Assembly: GCA_964017195.1 (NCBI GenBank)
Contig: OZ024894.1
Span: forward strand, 29,895,325 to 29,959,324
Source: Siderastrea radians
Taxonomy: Eukaryota > Cnidaria > Anthozoa > Scleractinia > Rhizangiidae
Direction of reading: 5' to 3'
DNA length: 64,000 nucleotides
In this document: positions 1 to 10,009 of the stretch, one piece after another
Position numbering within the stretch: position 1 is the stretch's first letter
How the letters are laid out: the number at the start of each line of letters is the position of its first letter
Program-made: the position numbers and the translations under genes
Notes under the pieces: model-generated
What the model was told of the DNA's origin: nothing
The model's input: only the letters and a program-made list of their open reading frames with translations
Databases searched by the model: none

Positions 1-269
1 GTGATTTTTGTTGAATTATGGCAGCACCCCGAATAATAACTAAAGCACACTTTACGTTGAACGACTCCATCAGCTAATAAAGGATGTCCTCCACTTAGCC
101 AACCTGGGGCATGGGTTCCACAATAATACATGTCGACACATGTTTCAAGCATTTGATCTCCAGTGTATCCAGTGAATCTGTACCAACCAGGCAAAAGAGT
201 GTTGTCGCATGAGAAAGGAAGGTCACCATAATACGCTTGTGCTCGGCTGAAGCCGTCGATGGATGTGTA
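1..269 (-). pseudogene. Receptor gene D, D8C exon (partial, acceptor lost)
   Basis: This is the D8C-domain exon of a receptor whose 3' part lies beyond the window start. It encodes the same cysteine-rich domain as gene B exon 2, including the GWYRF, CGT and GW motifs. In gene B the exon begins just after a TTCACAG acceptor. Here the acceptor and about 36 bases are replaced by a second copy of the 12-mer GATGGATGTGTA (258-269 and 274-285), and no AG acceptor remains next to the exon. The gene copy is therefore probably non-functional or spliced differently. D8C domains occur in uromodulin, GP2 and OIT3; the ligand is unknown. Confidence 0.7.
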
Positions 270-852
270 ACATGATGGATGTGTAGCCATGACACAATGT
301 TGAAAGCACTCAATGGATCACTGAGATCTGAGCATGATACAAACGTTCAGTCTAAAAGTAAAGGAAGTTAAGGAAATGTTAACTTGATGGTGATACACGT
401 GCGGTTTCCACGTTTGGCTGCGTTTCTGTTTACAGTTCTTTAACTACCTTAAATCGCATATCCGTACGAAGTACACATAACGGTATGGAAACTTGTTTAA
501 AAATCTCTTTCTTCAAAGGGGGTTGAAATCTGGAGATTAAAGGTGATGCTCCTTGGCAACCAGATATCAAAAAGGTTATCAATGCAAGAAGTCACGTCTG
601 ATATCAGATATCAAATTCAAAGTCAATATCTCACGCTAGAAAAGACAGAACATTTTGGAAAATACAACCCAAGGGGAAAAAGACGACCAAACGACTAAAA
701 TTAGTTGTAGGACATCATTAACAACGGTCAATAATCGTTTGTTTGGTTTACGGCGACCAATCTCTTTCCTTATATTTTAACGCATAATCACGTCGTTCTC
801 AACTTACAAACAGGGACGATGAGCTGCTAATTATTTGGACAGCGTTCCTTAC

Positions 853-940
853 CATCATTTCCTTGTACTTGTACGCTGAACTGACCTAATAAAAGTATAC
901 CTTCAAGTGCGACTAAATACTGTAAATATACTTTCCTCAT
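853..940 (-). CDS. Receptor gene D, signal-peptide exon 1
   Basis: This 88-base exon starts with ATG at 940 and encodes a 29-residue signal peptide (MRKVYL..., a hydrophobic LVALEGILLLG core, ending near QVQGND). It is followed by a GTAAGG donor in phase 1. It is almost identical to gene B exon 1 (43153-43240). Its natural partner, the D8C exon at 1-269, has a damaged acceptor. The start codon and donor are intact, so the decay is recent. Confidence 0.75.
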
Positions 941-1452
941 CGTGTTTGAAATTCACTGTTTTAGAATGATCAGTGGTCAGATGTATACAACAGGAAAATG
1001 TTAATTGTTTGACTGCACATCCGGGTATACAACAAGTAAAATGTTACTTATGGGACTGCACATCCGGTGGGCAGTAATTGTTAGGTAGGGCATCAGCTTA
1101 GGATGCGTTTTTTCCGCTTACGTAACATAGACCTTGTTAATATCGTAATAGAGACCACCGAAATGGGTCAAATAGACGAATAAATCCACTGGAAGAAGAC
1201 TGAAAGGTACAAAACATAAATACTAACCGTTGGAATTGACTAAGGAAAATAGTGTGGTCCAAAGCGAAAGTCACATAATATATAGGGAGCCCTCACACAA
1301 AGGCGCTTGTCGCGTGATTTGCAAATTTATGTCATACAGGAACTTCAAAGTGAAACATGCTCCAATTTCATTTTCTAGTCATTTTTGCTTTGTCTTTCCG
1401 GTTTTTTTTCCCTACGACTTTACTCGTGGCTAATTTTGTTATGGAACTCGGT

Positions 1453-1612
1453 GGGGTGTCAGTAAAACGCGGGGTCGGGGTCGGGGTCGGGGTCCATTGT
1501 TCTTTTGTTTCGTTTTCTGTTGTCTTGCCCTAACCAAAACATAAAACCGAAAACGAAACAAAAGAACAATGGACCCCGACCCCGACCCCGACCCCGCGTT
1601 TTACTGGCACCC
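1453..1612. mobile_element. 160-bp fold-back MITE private to copy A
   Basis: Long inverted arms open with GGGTGTCAGTAAAACGCGGG on the left and its near-exact complement on the right. Each carries four GGGGTC units and continues into a T-rich stretch. The element is flanked by direct repeats AACTCGGT (1445-1452 and 1613-1620), or nine bases if the next G is counted. The duplicate at about 43740-43760 has a single uninterrupted AACTCGGT, so it is the empty site. Eight bases would suit hAT, nine would suit Mutator; the class is not settled. Confidence 0.9.
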
Positions 1613-2310
1613 AACTCGGTGTTTAAAATAAATAACTAGATAAATAAAATGAAGTGAAATAAAAAAAATCGTGTGATGCAACTAAATTATGCGTGACAAA
1701 AGGCATTAATTGTGCGTGACAAAAGGCAAAACAAGAGTGGAAGCGAACTTAAAGCGACCGTAATTTACTTACGAAAGCTGGCATCTGATAACACGCATAG
1801 GATTATTTTTAATACACATCAAAATTTAGTCCAAGAAACTGTAGAGTTGGCAGAAGATAATTCTTTTGTTAAATTACCGTTGTAGCCTCCAAAAATGTGT
1901 TTTTTTTTACAAGGGAAACAAAAAGCTGCCTAGATTGATACTTACAGTGAGAAGGTCATCTCATACAGTTCATGTTTGAACCATAATTCATATACATTTT
2001 TTTGTTTGGGATAGTAACCACGTCAGAAAGACAGGATGCAGAAACAGCATTGGCTGCATTTGGCAAAAGAAAAAAAAAATAACGGTAAGCGATCGTTGAT
2101 AACGATATGGAAACCAGGCTAAACAATTGCTTGTACTCTACGAACGCGTTGTATTTGACGGTGAATGGCTGAGTCGCTCCCTGTCATCTTTCCATAATGA
2201 TATGATCGCTTCCCTTTTGTTTGTTTCTTTGCTTGTTTGGTTTTTTTTTCAGGGACCATGCGATGGTTGCTGATCAGTATAAGGAATGATATATATCTCA
2301 ACGAATTTGA

Positions 2311-2311
2311 A

Positions 2312-2340
<29 letters not shown>
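2311..2340. repeat. CA dinucleotide microsatellite
   Basis: A perfect ACAC run of about 30 bases precedes GCACTGTGCTGCAC. The same locus in copy B (about 44635-44664) has a similar length plus an extra GCAC unit. Confidence 0.9.
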
Positions 2341-2343
<3 letters not shown>

Positions 2344-2892
2344 TGTGCTGCACTATTCAGAATGAAGCCTTCTGCGGCCGAGCAAAACGGGGGGGGGGGG
2401 AGGAGGGGGGAGGAAGCATCACAAAGCACAGCACCATGCTCCCCAGAGATCAAGCTTTGCGGCCCCTGGTGAAGGTTGCATGGGTCATGGATCACATTAA
2501 GGGGGGAGAGGGGGAGGGGTAGGCTTAGAAATAGCTCTGGTAAGCAAAAGTTATGAACTCGGAAGATAGACTGCTTGTGAACTGGCAAAAAGGAGAGGTT
2601 CAAGCGAATTTGACCACCAGGCAAAAGAAGAATGCACGAGGCTATGTCGTGGAGAAGACAAGAGTACTTGAAATTACAGTATTGCACTTGGTGTACTCGC
2701 TGGTCGAACTATATTCTGGTCCAATTTGAAGTCAGTCTACACGTGGCTCGTATTTTCAGTATTTTTGGTACTACTAGTTTTAGTATTTTTTCAGTATTTT
2801 CAGTGTTTCAGTATTTTTGGGTATTTTTTTTGCTATGTATCATTTTCACTCTAGCCAAAAATGATGAACTGCAATGACACAAACAAGGCAGA

Positions 2893-3329
2893 TTAGTTCC
2901 TTTTTTCGTCCTCTTCATCAAGTGACGGCACATTTTCGTAATCAGGGGTAGGTTTTTGGTTGACATATATGGGTGATTCAGGCTTCGCGTGCCCCGTGGA
3001 ATTCTTCGGGCCCTGTGTGAGTAAGCTTGCAGGTGATTTATTAATAGTTTTATCATATTCCAGCTGATTAACGAGGGCTGTAAAAACAAATTTGTTTCGA
3101 TACATTTAATCTGTTTCTTCCCCTGGGAACGAAGCTCCTGTAGAGGATTCTTTCAACCTTTCACCTTCGTCAGGCGCAACAAGTGACGTATATGTGCGGT
3201 CATCGTTCGTCGCCTGTAAATAGTTGTACAGTAAAAGAGAAAATTGTCCTCATGTTATAAGAGAGCTAAATAAATGACAACCAAAAACAGGTAAACGAGA
3301 ACTAATAATTCATTGTTCGTTTGTTTATT

Positions 3330-3360
<31 letters not shown>

Positions 3361-6027
3361 TATATCTATCTATTTATTTATTTATTTATTTGTTCATTAA
3401 TATTAAATATAAGCGAAAAAGAGGAAATAAGTTATTGGAAGTAAGTTGCAAATAGGCCTCTCTTGCTTAAGAACTTAGAAATATATTTTTTATCATATAA
3501 ACGCAAAAAAAGCTAACAAATAACAAGTACCAAGGCGTATTTTACACAGAGTTATGTGCTTGTAAGAAATGAAATAGGAGTTGCTTAGCTAACTTCAAAG
3601 GGCACTGTCCATCAGTTTAGACTGTCAAAAGAGGTACGTGTTTAATAGAAGCCCAAAATAATGCTCCAGGGTCGCCAGTACACTGGATATTTCGGCTGAG
3701 CTTGTTTTTTTTCCTCTTAAAAACTCATCGCCACTTGTTCTTGTTGAAAATTTCGTTGATTTCCGTTAGTGCTCTAGAGGCAATAGATGCATGTTGGAGT
3801 TCGGTATTAAGATATAAGTTTAGCATACTTTTCTAGCCGAAAATACAAAAATCTCTATGAAATTTCCTCTTCACGTAAATCAAATCTCAGTCACTCTCAG
3901 AACAAGCTAAACTCACACGAACAAACGCCCAAGTGCACCAAAAGCCTTGTCCCTTACTTCATCAGTAGCTTAATAGAAGAAAATATATAACATCGTATAC
4001 TTGGAGAAAATCGATTTTGAAAGAATCGTCAAGAATAAAGAACTTGCTATGAAGGTTAATTTGTGCACAAAAGAAGTTTTTCAAGTCAAGAGGCCGTTAC
4101 AACAGAAATGATTTGGAGGTTGGCTTACCATCATTGTATGTGAATTCAACAACGCATATCTAACTTGCTGCCTCAAATATTGGGACCTTCGTTGGGTCAC
4201 ATGTTCGTTTTCAGTGTCAACAGTGTCACTAGCAATCCAAAGCTGCCTTGCTGTATCTGCTAACTTCAACAACAATTCTTCTGGCTTTTCAATTTGTTTC
4301 CTAAATCATAGGAAATAACAAAAAGGTGGACTCTGAACACCTTTTTTACAGGCTTTAAGTGAAGGAAAGAGGGTGAGAGTGGGGGAGGGGGGGGGGAGGG
4401 GGAGTAGGGAAGTAGTGCGGAGTTCAAACATAGACCAAGTTAATTTTTCATTTACCTGCAGAAGACAATATGTTTTTGCAATGGTATCTGCAAATAGTTT
4501 ATATGTCTCAGAATTCAAAACGCCAGCAAGCTAACTGGATAGGCACCTGTCAAACACAAGGTCTGTTTACAATGTTTAGCCATACCTTGCAAATCTTGTA
4601 GCATTTTCGTCTGCCGTATCTAGTTAACCAGAAAATGAAAACATAACATAAGGAAGAAGAAATATTAGAAACGTTATTAGCTAAATTTGTAAGTCGGTAG
4701 ATTCAATGTGACATTTTTTTTTCTAAGACAGTGCACGAACTGTGACTGAGAGTTATTTTAAAAGTAGTCTGCAAGCAGATTACGAGGCAGTTATGATACG
4801 AAATGCTAACGTATGGCTTGAGATGTAGTAACGGGTGGTTTGCAATAGTTGAACGAATTGTGAACAAGAGCTACAAATTATAGTTATAACGTATTTTCTC
4901 AATTAAACGTCGAACCTCGAATAAACGCCGGGTCTACAAGGTAAAATGTGAAAATACGCCGCCGGCGTTTATCTGAGGTGCGGACTTTTTTATTTATTTA
5001 TTTATTTATTTATTTATTTTGGAAGCTGAACATTTATTTAACTGATTCTCTCTAATCAGTTATAACAATTTAAAAAGGTTCATGAGCAACTGCGGTATAT
5101 CACTTTAACTTATTTTATTACTTGCAGCTAAAGGAAGTTAGAGCAATGTAGTTACATCGAGAAAATAGGGTAAAGTATTTTGTTAAGGTATTCGCTCGGC
5201 GTAGTGTCCGTTACAAGGTGTTTTGTGTACGCGCGGGATCCTTGGTGAAAATCCATGTTGAAAGGGACTTTATGGAAAAAAATATCCCATTCGTACTTGT
5301 AAGTACATGACCACCACAAAAAGGTCGGTTTTATAGCTCCTTTTGTTAATCTTCCGATTATCGATTTTTCAATACTGTTAGAAGCTGTGAGTCATACCAA
5401 CCTTGCAATTCACGACGATGCTTCATTTCGCGAACTTTTGACCAAAAGAGGGAAATAACGGTAGCAATCAAGCACCCTACAATCCCTACCATCATCCACC
5501 CCAAGAAAGAGAAATGTCCCTCATGCTGGCTTTTCTTATTACTTGTATTCCACGGTGTACTTGTAGAGACAGCTGCTGAAGTAAAAAGCGGAAATGGGAA
5601 TGCTTTAAAATGACCTGACTCAACACTTGTCGATCTGCAATTCAGTAGTATGGGGCAGCTAATTGATCTGACTTCTTTCGGGGAGTTAGATTTTCACTGG
5701 CGCTCTGACACGCACTCATGAAAGGCTTACCTATCTCTTTAGCCGACAGCCCTGGTTCTCAGTTCCTCGTTCTAGACTTGGTACCTCGGAAATGGCCGAA
5801 GAAAAACTTACCTCCAGTTGAGCTGCCATAGTTAGCTTTTCCTGTACTGATAAATTGTGATGTTGCTTTTTTTGTTCGAAGCACTTTGCTGCCGTCGTCT
5901 GGTTGTGTAGTGAATGTCTCCTGTGTTGACTGCGTATTGAAATTATACGCTTGAGTTGTTGCTGGCTTTGTGCTTAGCACTTGGCTGCTGACTAGAGTTT
6001 GCGAACTTGACGGCTCGTTTGTTGAAG
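2893..6027 (-). pseudogene. Receptor gene A, 3' half (stalk, TM and truncated tail exons)
   Basis: Five exons match genes B and C: stalk 5812-6027, TM 5402-5575, short exon 4586-4619, tail exon 4129-4300 and last exon 2893-3213. All have GT-AG borders and consistent phases. The stalk is Ser/Thr/Gln-rich, as expected for an O-glycosylated stem. The TM exon has a hydrophobic run FLGWMMVGIVGCLIATVISLF followed by basic residues. The last exon has TAA at 3106-3108 where copy B reads CAA. This removes the C-terminal 71 codons, including the YVNQ and YENV tyrosine motifs. No D8C or signal exon lies upstream: the Penelope-like element and Polinton sit there, and the next ectodomain exon on this strand is the lectin exon at 16137-16557. 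It could be a broken gene or a tail-truncated receptor. Confidence 0.75.
3318..3391. repeat. TTTA tetranucleotide microsatellite
   Basis: Runs of TTTA broken by a TATATCTATCTA segment. The matching tract in copy B (about 45658-45742) is longer, so it is length-variable. A second TTTA run is at about 4989-5020 (copy B 47336-47362). Confidence 0.85.
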
Positions 6028-6812
6028 CTAAAAAGACAAGAATGTCCCAACCATTCAAGAAATAATACAATTAGTGGCATTACACGCACAAAAGAAAACT
6101 TTCACTCAATGTCAGACGATAGTTAAATACTATCTTATGAGTGATCAGTACTAAGCCAATCTCTGCATGTGCACTGCTGACGAAAATGCTGATTCAGGCC
6201 TTGAAGTGAAGCGACGGAGCCCTAGAGCCCCTAATTTTCCGTCTTAGAGCCATGAAGCCCCAAGCCCCTTTGGGGCCCTGTCGAACTTAACTGGCTAATT
6301 AAGCACGCGTGACCGGTCCAGACTATTCGTACCAGGTTGAACGGTCAAGAATCCGCGGGAATCGTTGAAATGAAACCTTTACATACACTTATAAAGAAAT
6401 TGGTTCAAATTCGCTGACAATATGTATTCGTGTATCTAAGCATTTTAAACCAAGCGAGGTCAAAAACGATTCAGTCTAAAACAAGGGTTAACAACAGGAA
6501 TTAAAGTTCAAATTGTCTGATTAGTTTTCACCGGGAGATTTGAATCTTCTCCGGGACTGAAGTAAGGATCAATTTGCATCTAGGGTAGGGTCGGGGGTTA
6601 TAGTTGACAAGACGAGACTTACGAGGCTGAAGTTAGGGGTAGGCGAACGTTTTGTTTGCGAGGTATACTGTAGCTATGTTAATAAGATGTCATGACCGCA
6701 AAGTACTTCTTCAGCAGCCACACTAGCACAGTTTTCATGGTGCCCTCGGTCTTGACTCGGCCACTGTCGGTTTCCCAGGAAGGGCTTCCCGGACGGTGAA
6801 TAACATATATGT
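6028..6812. other. Non-coding flank of gene A shared with copy B
   Basis: No gene is seen. It corresponds to 48403-49687 of copy B. It includes a C/G-rich low-complexity stretch (6215-6285) of repeated AGCCC units, and the empty TTAA site (about 6449-6452) of the MITE found in copy B at 48730-49319. Confidence 0.65.
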
Positions 6813-7322
6813 AGGTAAGATGAACGTTTATTCGTTTGTCTCACGATGGAATCGCTTTGAGTTGTTGATCGCGACGTTTCGACTGCAATACTGCTAGTCT
6901 TCATCAGGCGATGAGGTCAATTGTTTACGTGTCGCTATTTGTAGCATGATGGTTTGCTGCTATTGGTGCATTTCGATCCTCATTTTTATTCCGACTATTA
7001 GATGTTGTTCCCTCACAGGTCCGTTTTGTGGTTGGTCAGCTGTTGTGCTTTCTGATCGTAGGTATCCAAGCTTCTGGAATTTCGATTCCGCTATCTCTAT
7101 TGATGTTATTAGGATGAAGTCTTATATGGATAGCCTCTTTGACCCTACGTGTGTACCAGTGAGGGTCACGATCAATAAACTTAACTTCTTTCCAAATAGG
7201 AAGATGCCCCGTTTCGTTAGCGTGTTCCGAAACTCCGGACGTTTGCGTACAGCAAGCCGTATATCTCTGTCGTGTTCTTTTATCATGTCTTGCATCGCTC
7301 TCCCTGTTTCCCCGATGTATAC
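6813..7322 (-). pseudogene. Penelope-like GIY-YIG endonuclease / 3' fragment
   Basis: Minus-strand reading gives a C-terminal segment with SEHANETGHLPIWKEVKFI, PHWYTRRVKEAI and an ending near IPTIRKHNS. A separate frame upstream reads YIGETGRAMQDMIKEHDRDI, which is the endonuclease core, so a frameshift separates the two. It is a dead copy. Confidence 0.75.
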
Positions 7323-7966
7323 TCAGCCTGATGAGCGAATACAAGAAAATGAAGTCATGGTATCTTTTGACGTAGAATTGTTATTTACGAACGTGCCGAT
7401 CGAGGGTGCCGTAAAGGCCGGATTATGCAAACTAGAAAACGATCCCGGTCTTGCCGACTGCACAAACTTTAAACCTACACAAATTACCGACCTTTTAAAC
7501 TTTGTCTTAAGATCCACGTATTTTCAATACAACGGGTCGATTTACGAACAGAAAGACGGAGCAGCCATGGGGAGCCCTGTCTCCGTGGTTATTGCTAACC
7601 TTTACATGGAAGAGTTTGAGGAACGGGCGATAGCAACAGCGACCTATAAACCTAAGATCTGGAAGCGATATGCAGATGACACTTTTACAGTCTTAGGTAA
7701 AGACTATGTAGACGGCTTTTTACAACATCTAAACAGTCAACAGCCTACGATTCGTTTTACCATGGAAATCGAGAAAGATAACACTACTTCAAGGGATTCA
7801 AACGGTCTTCTCACCACCACTGTTTACAGAAAACCCACCCACACTGACCAATACCTAGCCTATGATTCACACCATCCTCAGTCAGTGAAACGTGGTATTG
7901 TTAAGTGTCTATACGACCGAGCCAAACACCGCACATCTAAACCATCAGCTATCTCTAAAGAAAAAG
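7323..7966 (+). pseudogene. Penelope-like reverse transcriptase fragment
   Basis: About 215 residues of RT in one open frame: VSFDVELLFTNVPIEGA (motif A region), GAAMGSPVSVVIANLYMEEF (motif B region), then KRYADDTFTV (catalytic YADD) and KPTHTDQYL. The N-terminal palm and all preceding sequence are missing. The frame opens upstream at 6946 only by chance through antisense Penelope sequence, and runs on in frame into the Polinton protease at about 7967, making a 463-codon chimeric ORF. It has no proper start and is probably not functional. Confidence 0.85.
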
Positions 7967-8337
7967 GTATTTTTCGCAGAAATGAAACAAAACCCTTGTT
8001 CCATTCCCCATGCATTATCAACTTGGATGATTTTGGAAGTTTGGGAACTCATTGGGTATGTTGTTGGCCTGCCAAAGACAAAGATACTTGCGAGTATTTC
8101 GATTCATTTGGTTTTCCACCACCTTTGGAATGGGAAAAAGAAATGTCAATGCACGGGATGACAATTTTTTTCAGAAATGATAACCAAGTTCAATGGGAAC
8201 AAAGTGTGAGATGTGGTTATTACTGCCTTCTCTTTTTAAACGAAAGAAATAAAGGTACAAGTTTTGCTGATATTTTGAAAATGTTTTCCAACGATTTACT
8301 TCAAAATGAGGAAATAGTGAAAAATTATTTTTCATAA
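7967..8337 (+). pseudogene. Adenovirus-type cysteine protease, C-terminal fragment
   Basis: About 123 residues match the adenain/Polinton PRO family, which matures capsid proteins. Visible are GTHWV with the catalytic His, CEYFDSFG with the acidic triad position, an oxyanion-region Gln in NQVQ, and CGYYC with the catalytic Cys. Catalytic elements are therefore present but the N-terminal segment before the His is cut off at about 7967 by the Penelope RT fragment, to which it is fused in frame. Adenain-like proteases run near 200 residues. It ends at TAA 8335-8337, ten bases before the next small gene. Confidence 0.82.
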
Positions 8338-8346
8338 GAATATACA

Positions 8347-8496
8347 ATGGAAGTGTACTGTGTGAAAGAAAAGCGGCACACGCCCAATGTGCAGGGAAGT
8401 GAAAAAGTTGTAATCACAAAGAACAATCGAAAACTCTTAAAAGCAAAATGCGCTAGTTGCGGAATAACAAAAACACGTTTTATACCGGGAAACTAG
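8347..8496 (+). CDS. Small zinc-ribbon-like Polinton protein, 49 aa
   Basis: ATG at 8347 opens a 49-codon frame ending at TAG 8494-8496. It begins MEVYCVKEKRHTP, has a KVVITKNNRKLLKAKCASCG segment and is rich in Lys/Arg. The CASCG pair plus the early Cys resembles the short YCVKC...C..CG zinc-ribbon proteins of Polintons and large DNA viruses (DUF5679-like). One Cys of the first pair appears replaced (VKEK), which may mean decay. It sits between protease and PLA2-like genes on the same strand. Confidence 0.6.
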   Translation: MEVYCVKEKRHTPNVQGSEKVVITKNNRKLLKAKCASCGITKTRFIPGN

Positions 8497-8543
8497 GTGA
8501 GCCCTCCCGCGCGGAGGGCAGTGGAATATTCGGCGACGTTGCC

Positions 8544-9290
8544 ATGGCGGTGGGTTATTTAGCTATTACAAAAGGAATACCATATCTTGCGAAAAAAAGT
8601 GTTGAAGCTGGACGATATTACGCTTCTGAAGCAATGAGAGACCCCAAACTGCAAAAGAAAGCAATAAATTACACTCTTGACAAAACCCGCCCAGTCATTC
8701 AAAAAGTTGGAAGTGAAATGTTAGATCAACTTTCAACTAAAGTTCGACCAAACCAACGTTACAAAACGGACAGACCCGATTTATATGGGGCTGGGTTTGA
8801 TATACATGCAGCAATTGGAAAACTTCCGAAACCAAAAAAGGGTTGGACATTACCAGGGCATAATTATACCGGGCCATACAACCCTCTTGAAAAGCAGGTG
8901 AACTACGATCCAGAAACGGGTGAAATTCTGGAAATATATCAACCACCAACAGGTGTAACAGATGCGATTGCTATGCAACATGATGTTGATTATGATGTTT
9001 GTTCCAACCGTGAAAAAAAATACGGTGAAAATCTCAAAAAATGCAAACATAAAGCGGATAAAAAAATGGTGAAGGCTCTTGACGCAGTTCCTTACAAACA
9101 AAGGCAGTGGGGTTATGCGGCTGCAAGAAATGCAATCAATGCTAAACAAAAGTTAGGGTTGGGTTTGAAACATCAAAAGGGGACTGGTGTTTTGGATAAA
9201 CCGTTGGAAGTAGTGAAATTTGCTGAAACTTTGACAAAAAAAAATGATTCCTTCCACAAAACCTGTATTCGATCGGTATTGGAAAGGTGA
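8544..9290 (+). CDS. Phospholipase A2-like (parvovirus VP1-type) Polinton protein
   Basis: The central region carries GHNYTGPYNPL, matching the Ca-binding YxGPxNPL loop, then AMQHDVDYDVC with the HD catalytic pair of viral PLA2 domains, about 50 residues later. In parvoviruses this domain breaches the endosomal membrane; in Polintons it probably has a similar entry role (inference). The N-terminal third has a small-residue/hydrophobic stretch after GSGIFGDVAM. ATG at 8544 is chosen because the frame upstream has only a TTG at 8457 and overlaps the zinc-ribbon gene. The frame ends just after an A-run (9236-9244), and the overlapping frame at 9244 may be its real C-terminus after a one-base slip. 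Confidence 0.75.
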   Translation: MAVGYLAITKGIPYLAKKSVEAGRYYASEAMRDPKLQKKAINYTLDKTRPVIQKVGSEMLDQLSTKVRPNQRYKTDRPDLYGAGFDIHAAIGKLPKPKKGWTLPGHNYTGPYNPLEKQVNYDPETGEILEIYQPPTGVTDAIAMQHDVDYDVCSNREKKYGENLKKCKHKADKKMVKALDAVPYKQRQWGYAAARNAINAKQKLGLGLKHQKGTGVLDKPLEVVKFAETLTKKNDSFHKTCIRSVLER

Positions 9291-9429
9291 TATTGCGAAA
9301 AATGCTTTCACGGGACCAACTGGTGACACAAGCAAAAAATTTTGGACTCATCCAAAAAAAGGTACTGTCATGCGTTTGGTGAAAAATCCGAAAACAGGCA
9401 AATATGAAAATGTTTATGAAGAACCTTGA
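9244..9429 (+). CDS. Small basic Polinton ORF or shifted C-terminus of the PLA2-like protein
   Basis: This 61-codon frame begins right at the end of the A-run inside the PLA2-like gene (MIPSTKPVFDRYWKGD...) and ends with KYENVYEEP. It overlaps the PLA2-like frame by 47 bases. It may be an independent small gene, or the original C-terminal tail of the PLA2-like protein separated by an indel in the A-run. It reads as conserved-looking protein rather than random sequence. No family was recognised. Confidence 0.5.
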   Translation: MIPSTKPVFDRYWKGDIAKNAFTGPTGDTSKKFWTHPKKGTVMRLVKNPKTGKYENVYEEP

Positions 9430-9959
9430 TTGGTTTTCAACCACCATTTATCGAACTCCTGTTTTGCCCGCAGCCTGCTTGCTAAGGTTTTAGGAAGGTG
9501 ATGAGAAGTAGATTCCATAATTTCTTTTTTGTTGGGCCAGCATTCAGAAGGTACTATTTCAAAATAATTATACAGAAAACAGGGGTAGTTCACTGACTTG
9601 CCGGTTATCCCCTTAAACTGAGCAATAACGTTACCAAGAAAATTGAACTCGCTGGAAGAAAACATTTTGTCAATGTTCCATTTTCGAAAAATATTTATTA
9701 AATGAAATTTAGTCATAGGGTTCGCAATGAAAAAAATTCTTCCCCGATTTTCTTCTTGTAACTGTTCATCATCATAATCATAATCATATTCAAACACTCT
9801 ACCACATTTTGGACATGCACGACAGAACTCATTCACCACAGAAAATAATTGCTCCTCGCATGAAGGACGACGATTAATTTTTTTTGTTGGCAGGCATAAG
9901 TATAGTTCATTTCTTTTTTGCAACATTTCTTGCAATTTTTTTTGTCGAAATTTTCTCAT
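9414..9959 (-). CDS. Unrecognised Polinton protein with CxxC pair
   Basis: A minus-strand frame of 181 codons from ATG 9959 (a TTG at 10010 could extend it). It is basic at the N-terminus (MRKFRQKKLQEMLQKR), contains CRACPKCG, which could be half a zinc site, then a run of acidic Tyr/Asp residues (EYDYDYDDEQ). I do not recognise the family. It is convergent with the PLA2-like gene (ends overlap by about 16 bases) and divergent from the integrase, with about 50 bases between the two start codons, so they could share a promoter. Confidence 0.6.
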   Translation of the reverse strand: MRKFRQKKLQEMLQKRNELYLCLPTKKINRRPSCEEQLFSVVNEFCRACPKCGRVFEYDYDYDDEQLQEENRGRIFFIANPMTKFHLINIFRKWNIDKMFSSSEFNFLGNVIAQFKGITGKSVNYPCFLYNYFEIVPSECWPNKKEIMESTSHHLPKTLASRLRAKQEFDKWWLKTNQGSS

Positions 9960-10009
9960 TTTGCAAACAACCAAACGGGTCGTCCATTTTTTATTGTGTA
10001 TGGTATACA

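Larger units (their letters stand above)
941..2892. other. Intergenic stretch between genes D and A
   Basis: No gene is supported here. The stretch lies upstream of gene D exon 1 and downstream of the gene A stop. It holds a 160-base MITE at 1453-1612, a CA repeat at about 2311-2340, G-rich runs at 2388-2412 and 2500-2519, and an ATTTTTCAG-rich tract near 2755-2830. All but the MITE are shared with copy B. Confidence 0.7.
1..6813. repeat. Segmental duplication, copy A
   Basis: This stretch is a near-identical direct copy of 42326-49687. Alignment by eye runs through the D8C exon, signal exon, CA repeat, TTTA repeats and the five 3' receptor exons. It continues off the left edge of the window. 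Homology stops at about 6813, exactly where the Penelope-like element begins. Differences include a 160-base MITE only here (1453-1612), about 85 bases near 6345-6430 that copy B lacks, and scattered substitutions. Confidence 0.93.
6813..7966. mobile_element. Penelope-like element, 5'-truncated with inverted halves
   Basis: The 3' part (6813-7322) lies on the minus strand. It includes a 3' end reading SIAVETSRSTTQS and a frameshifted GIY-YIG endonuclease region with YIGETGR and HANETGH. The reverse transcriptase part (7323-7966) lies on the plus strand. The switch near 7321-7325 is abrupt. Penelope-like elements encode RT plus GIY-YIG and often insert truncated or rearranged. The left end coincides with the end of the segmental duplication and the right end with a truncated Polinton protease gene. 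Confidence 0.82.

Noticed and set aside
2119..2687. Frames with Cys-Val runs
   Set aside because: These are translations of the CA/TG microsatellite and G-runs, present identically in copy B, with no splice or domain support.
3318..3391. CRISPR-like array
   Set aside because: The repeats are simple TTTA microsatellite; no spacers, and the genome is eukaryotic.
6946..7322. N-terminal part of the 463-codon plus-strand frame as a real protein
   Set aside because: It is the antisense of the Penelope GIY-YIG region; the real protein is on the minus strand.
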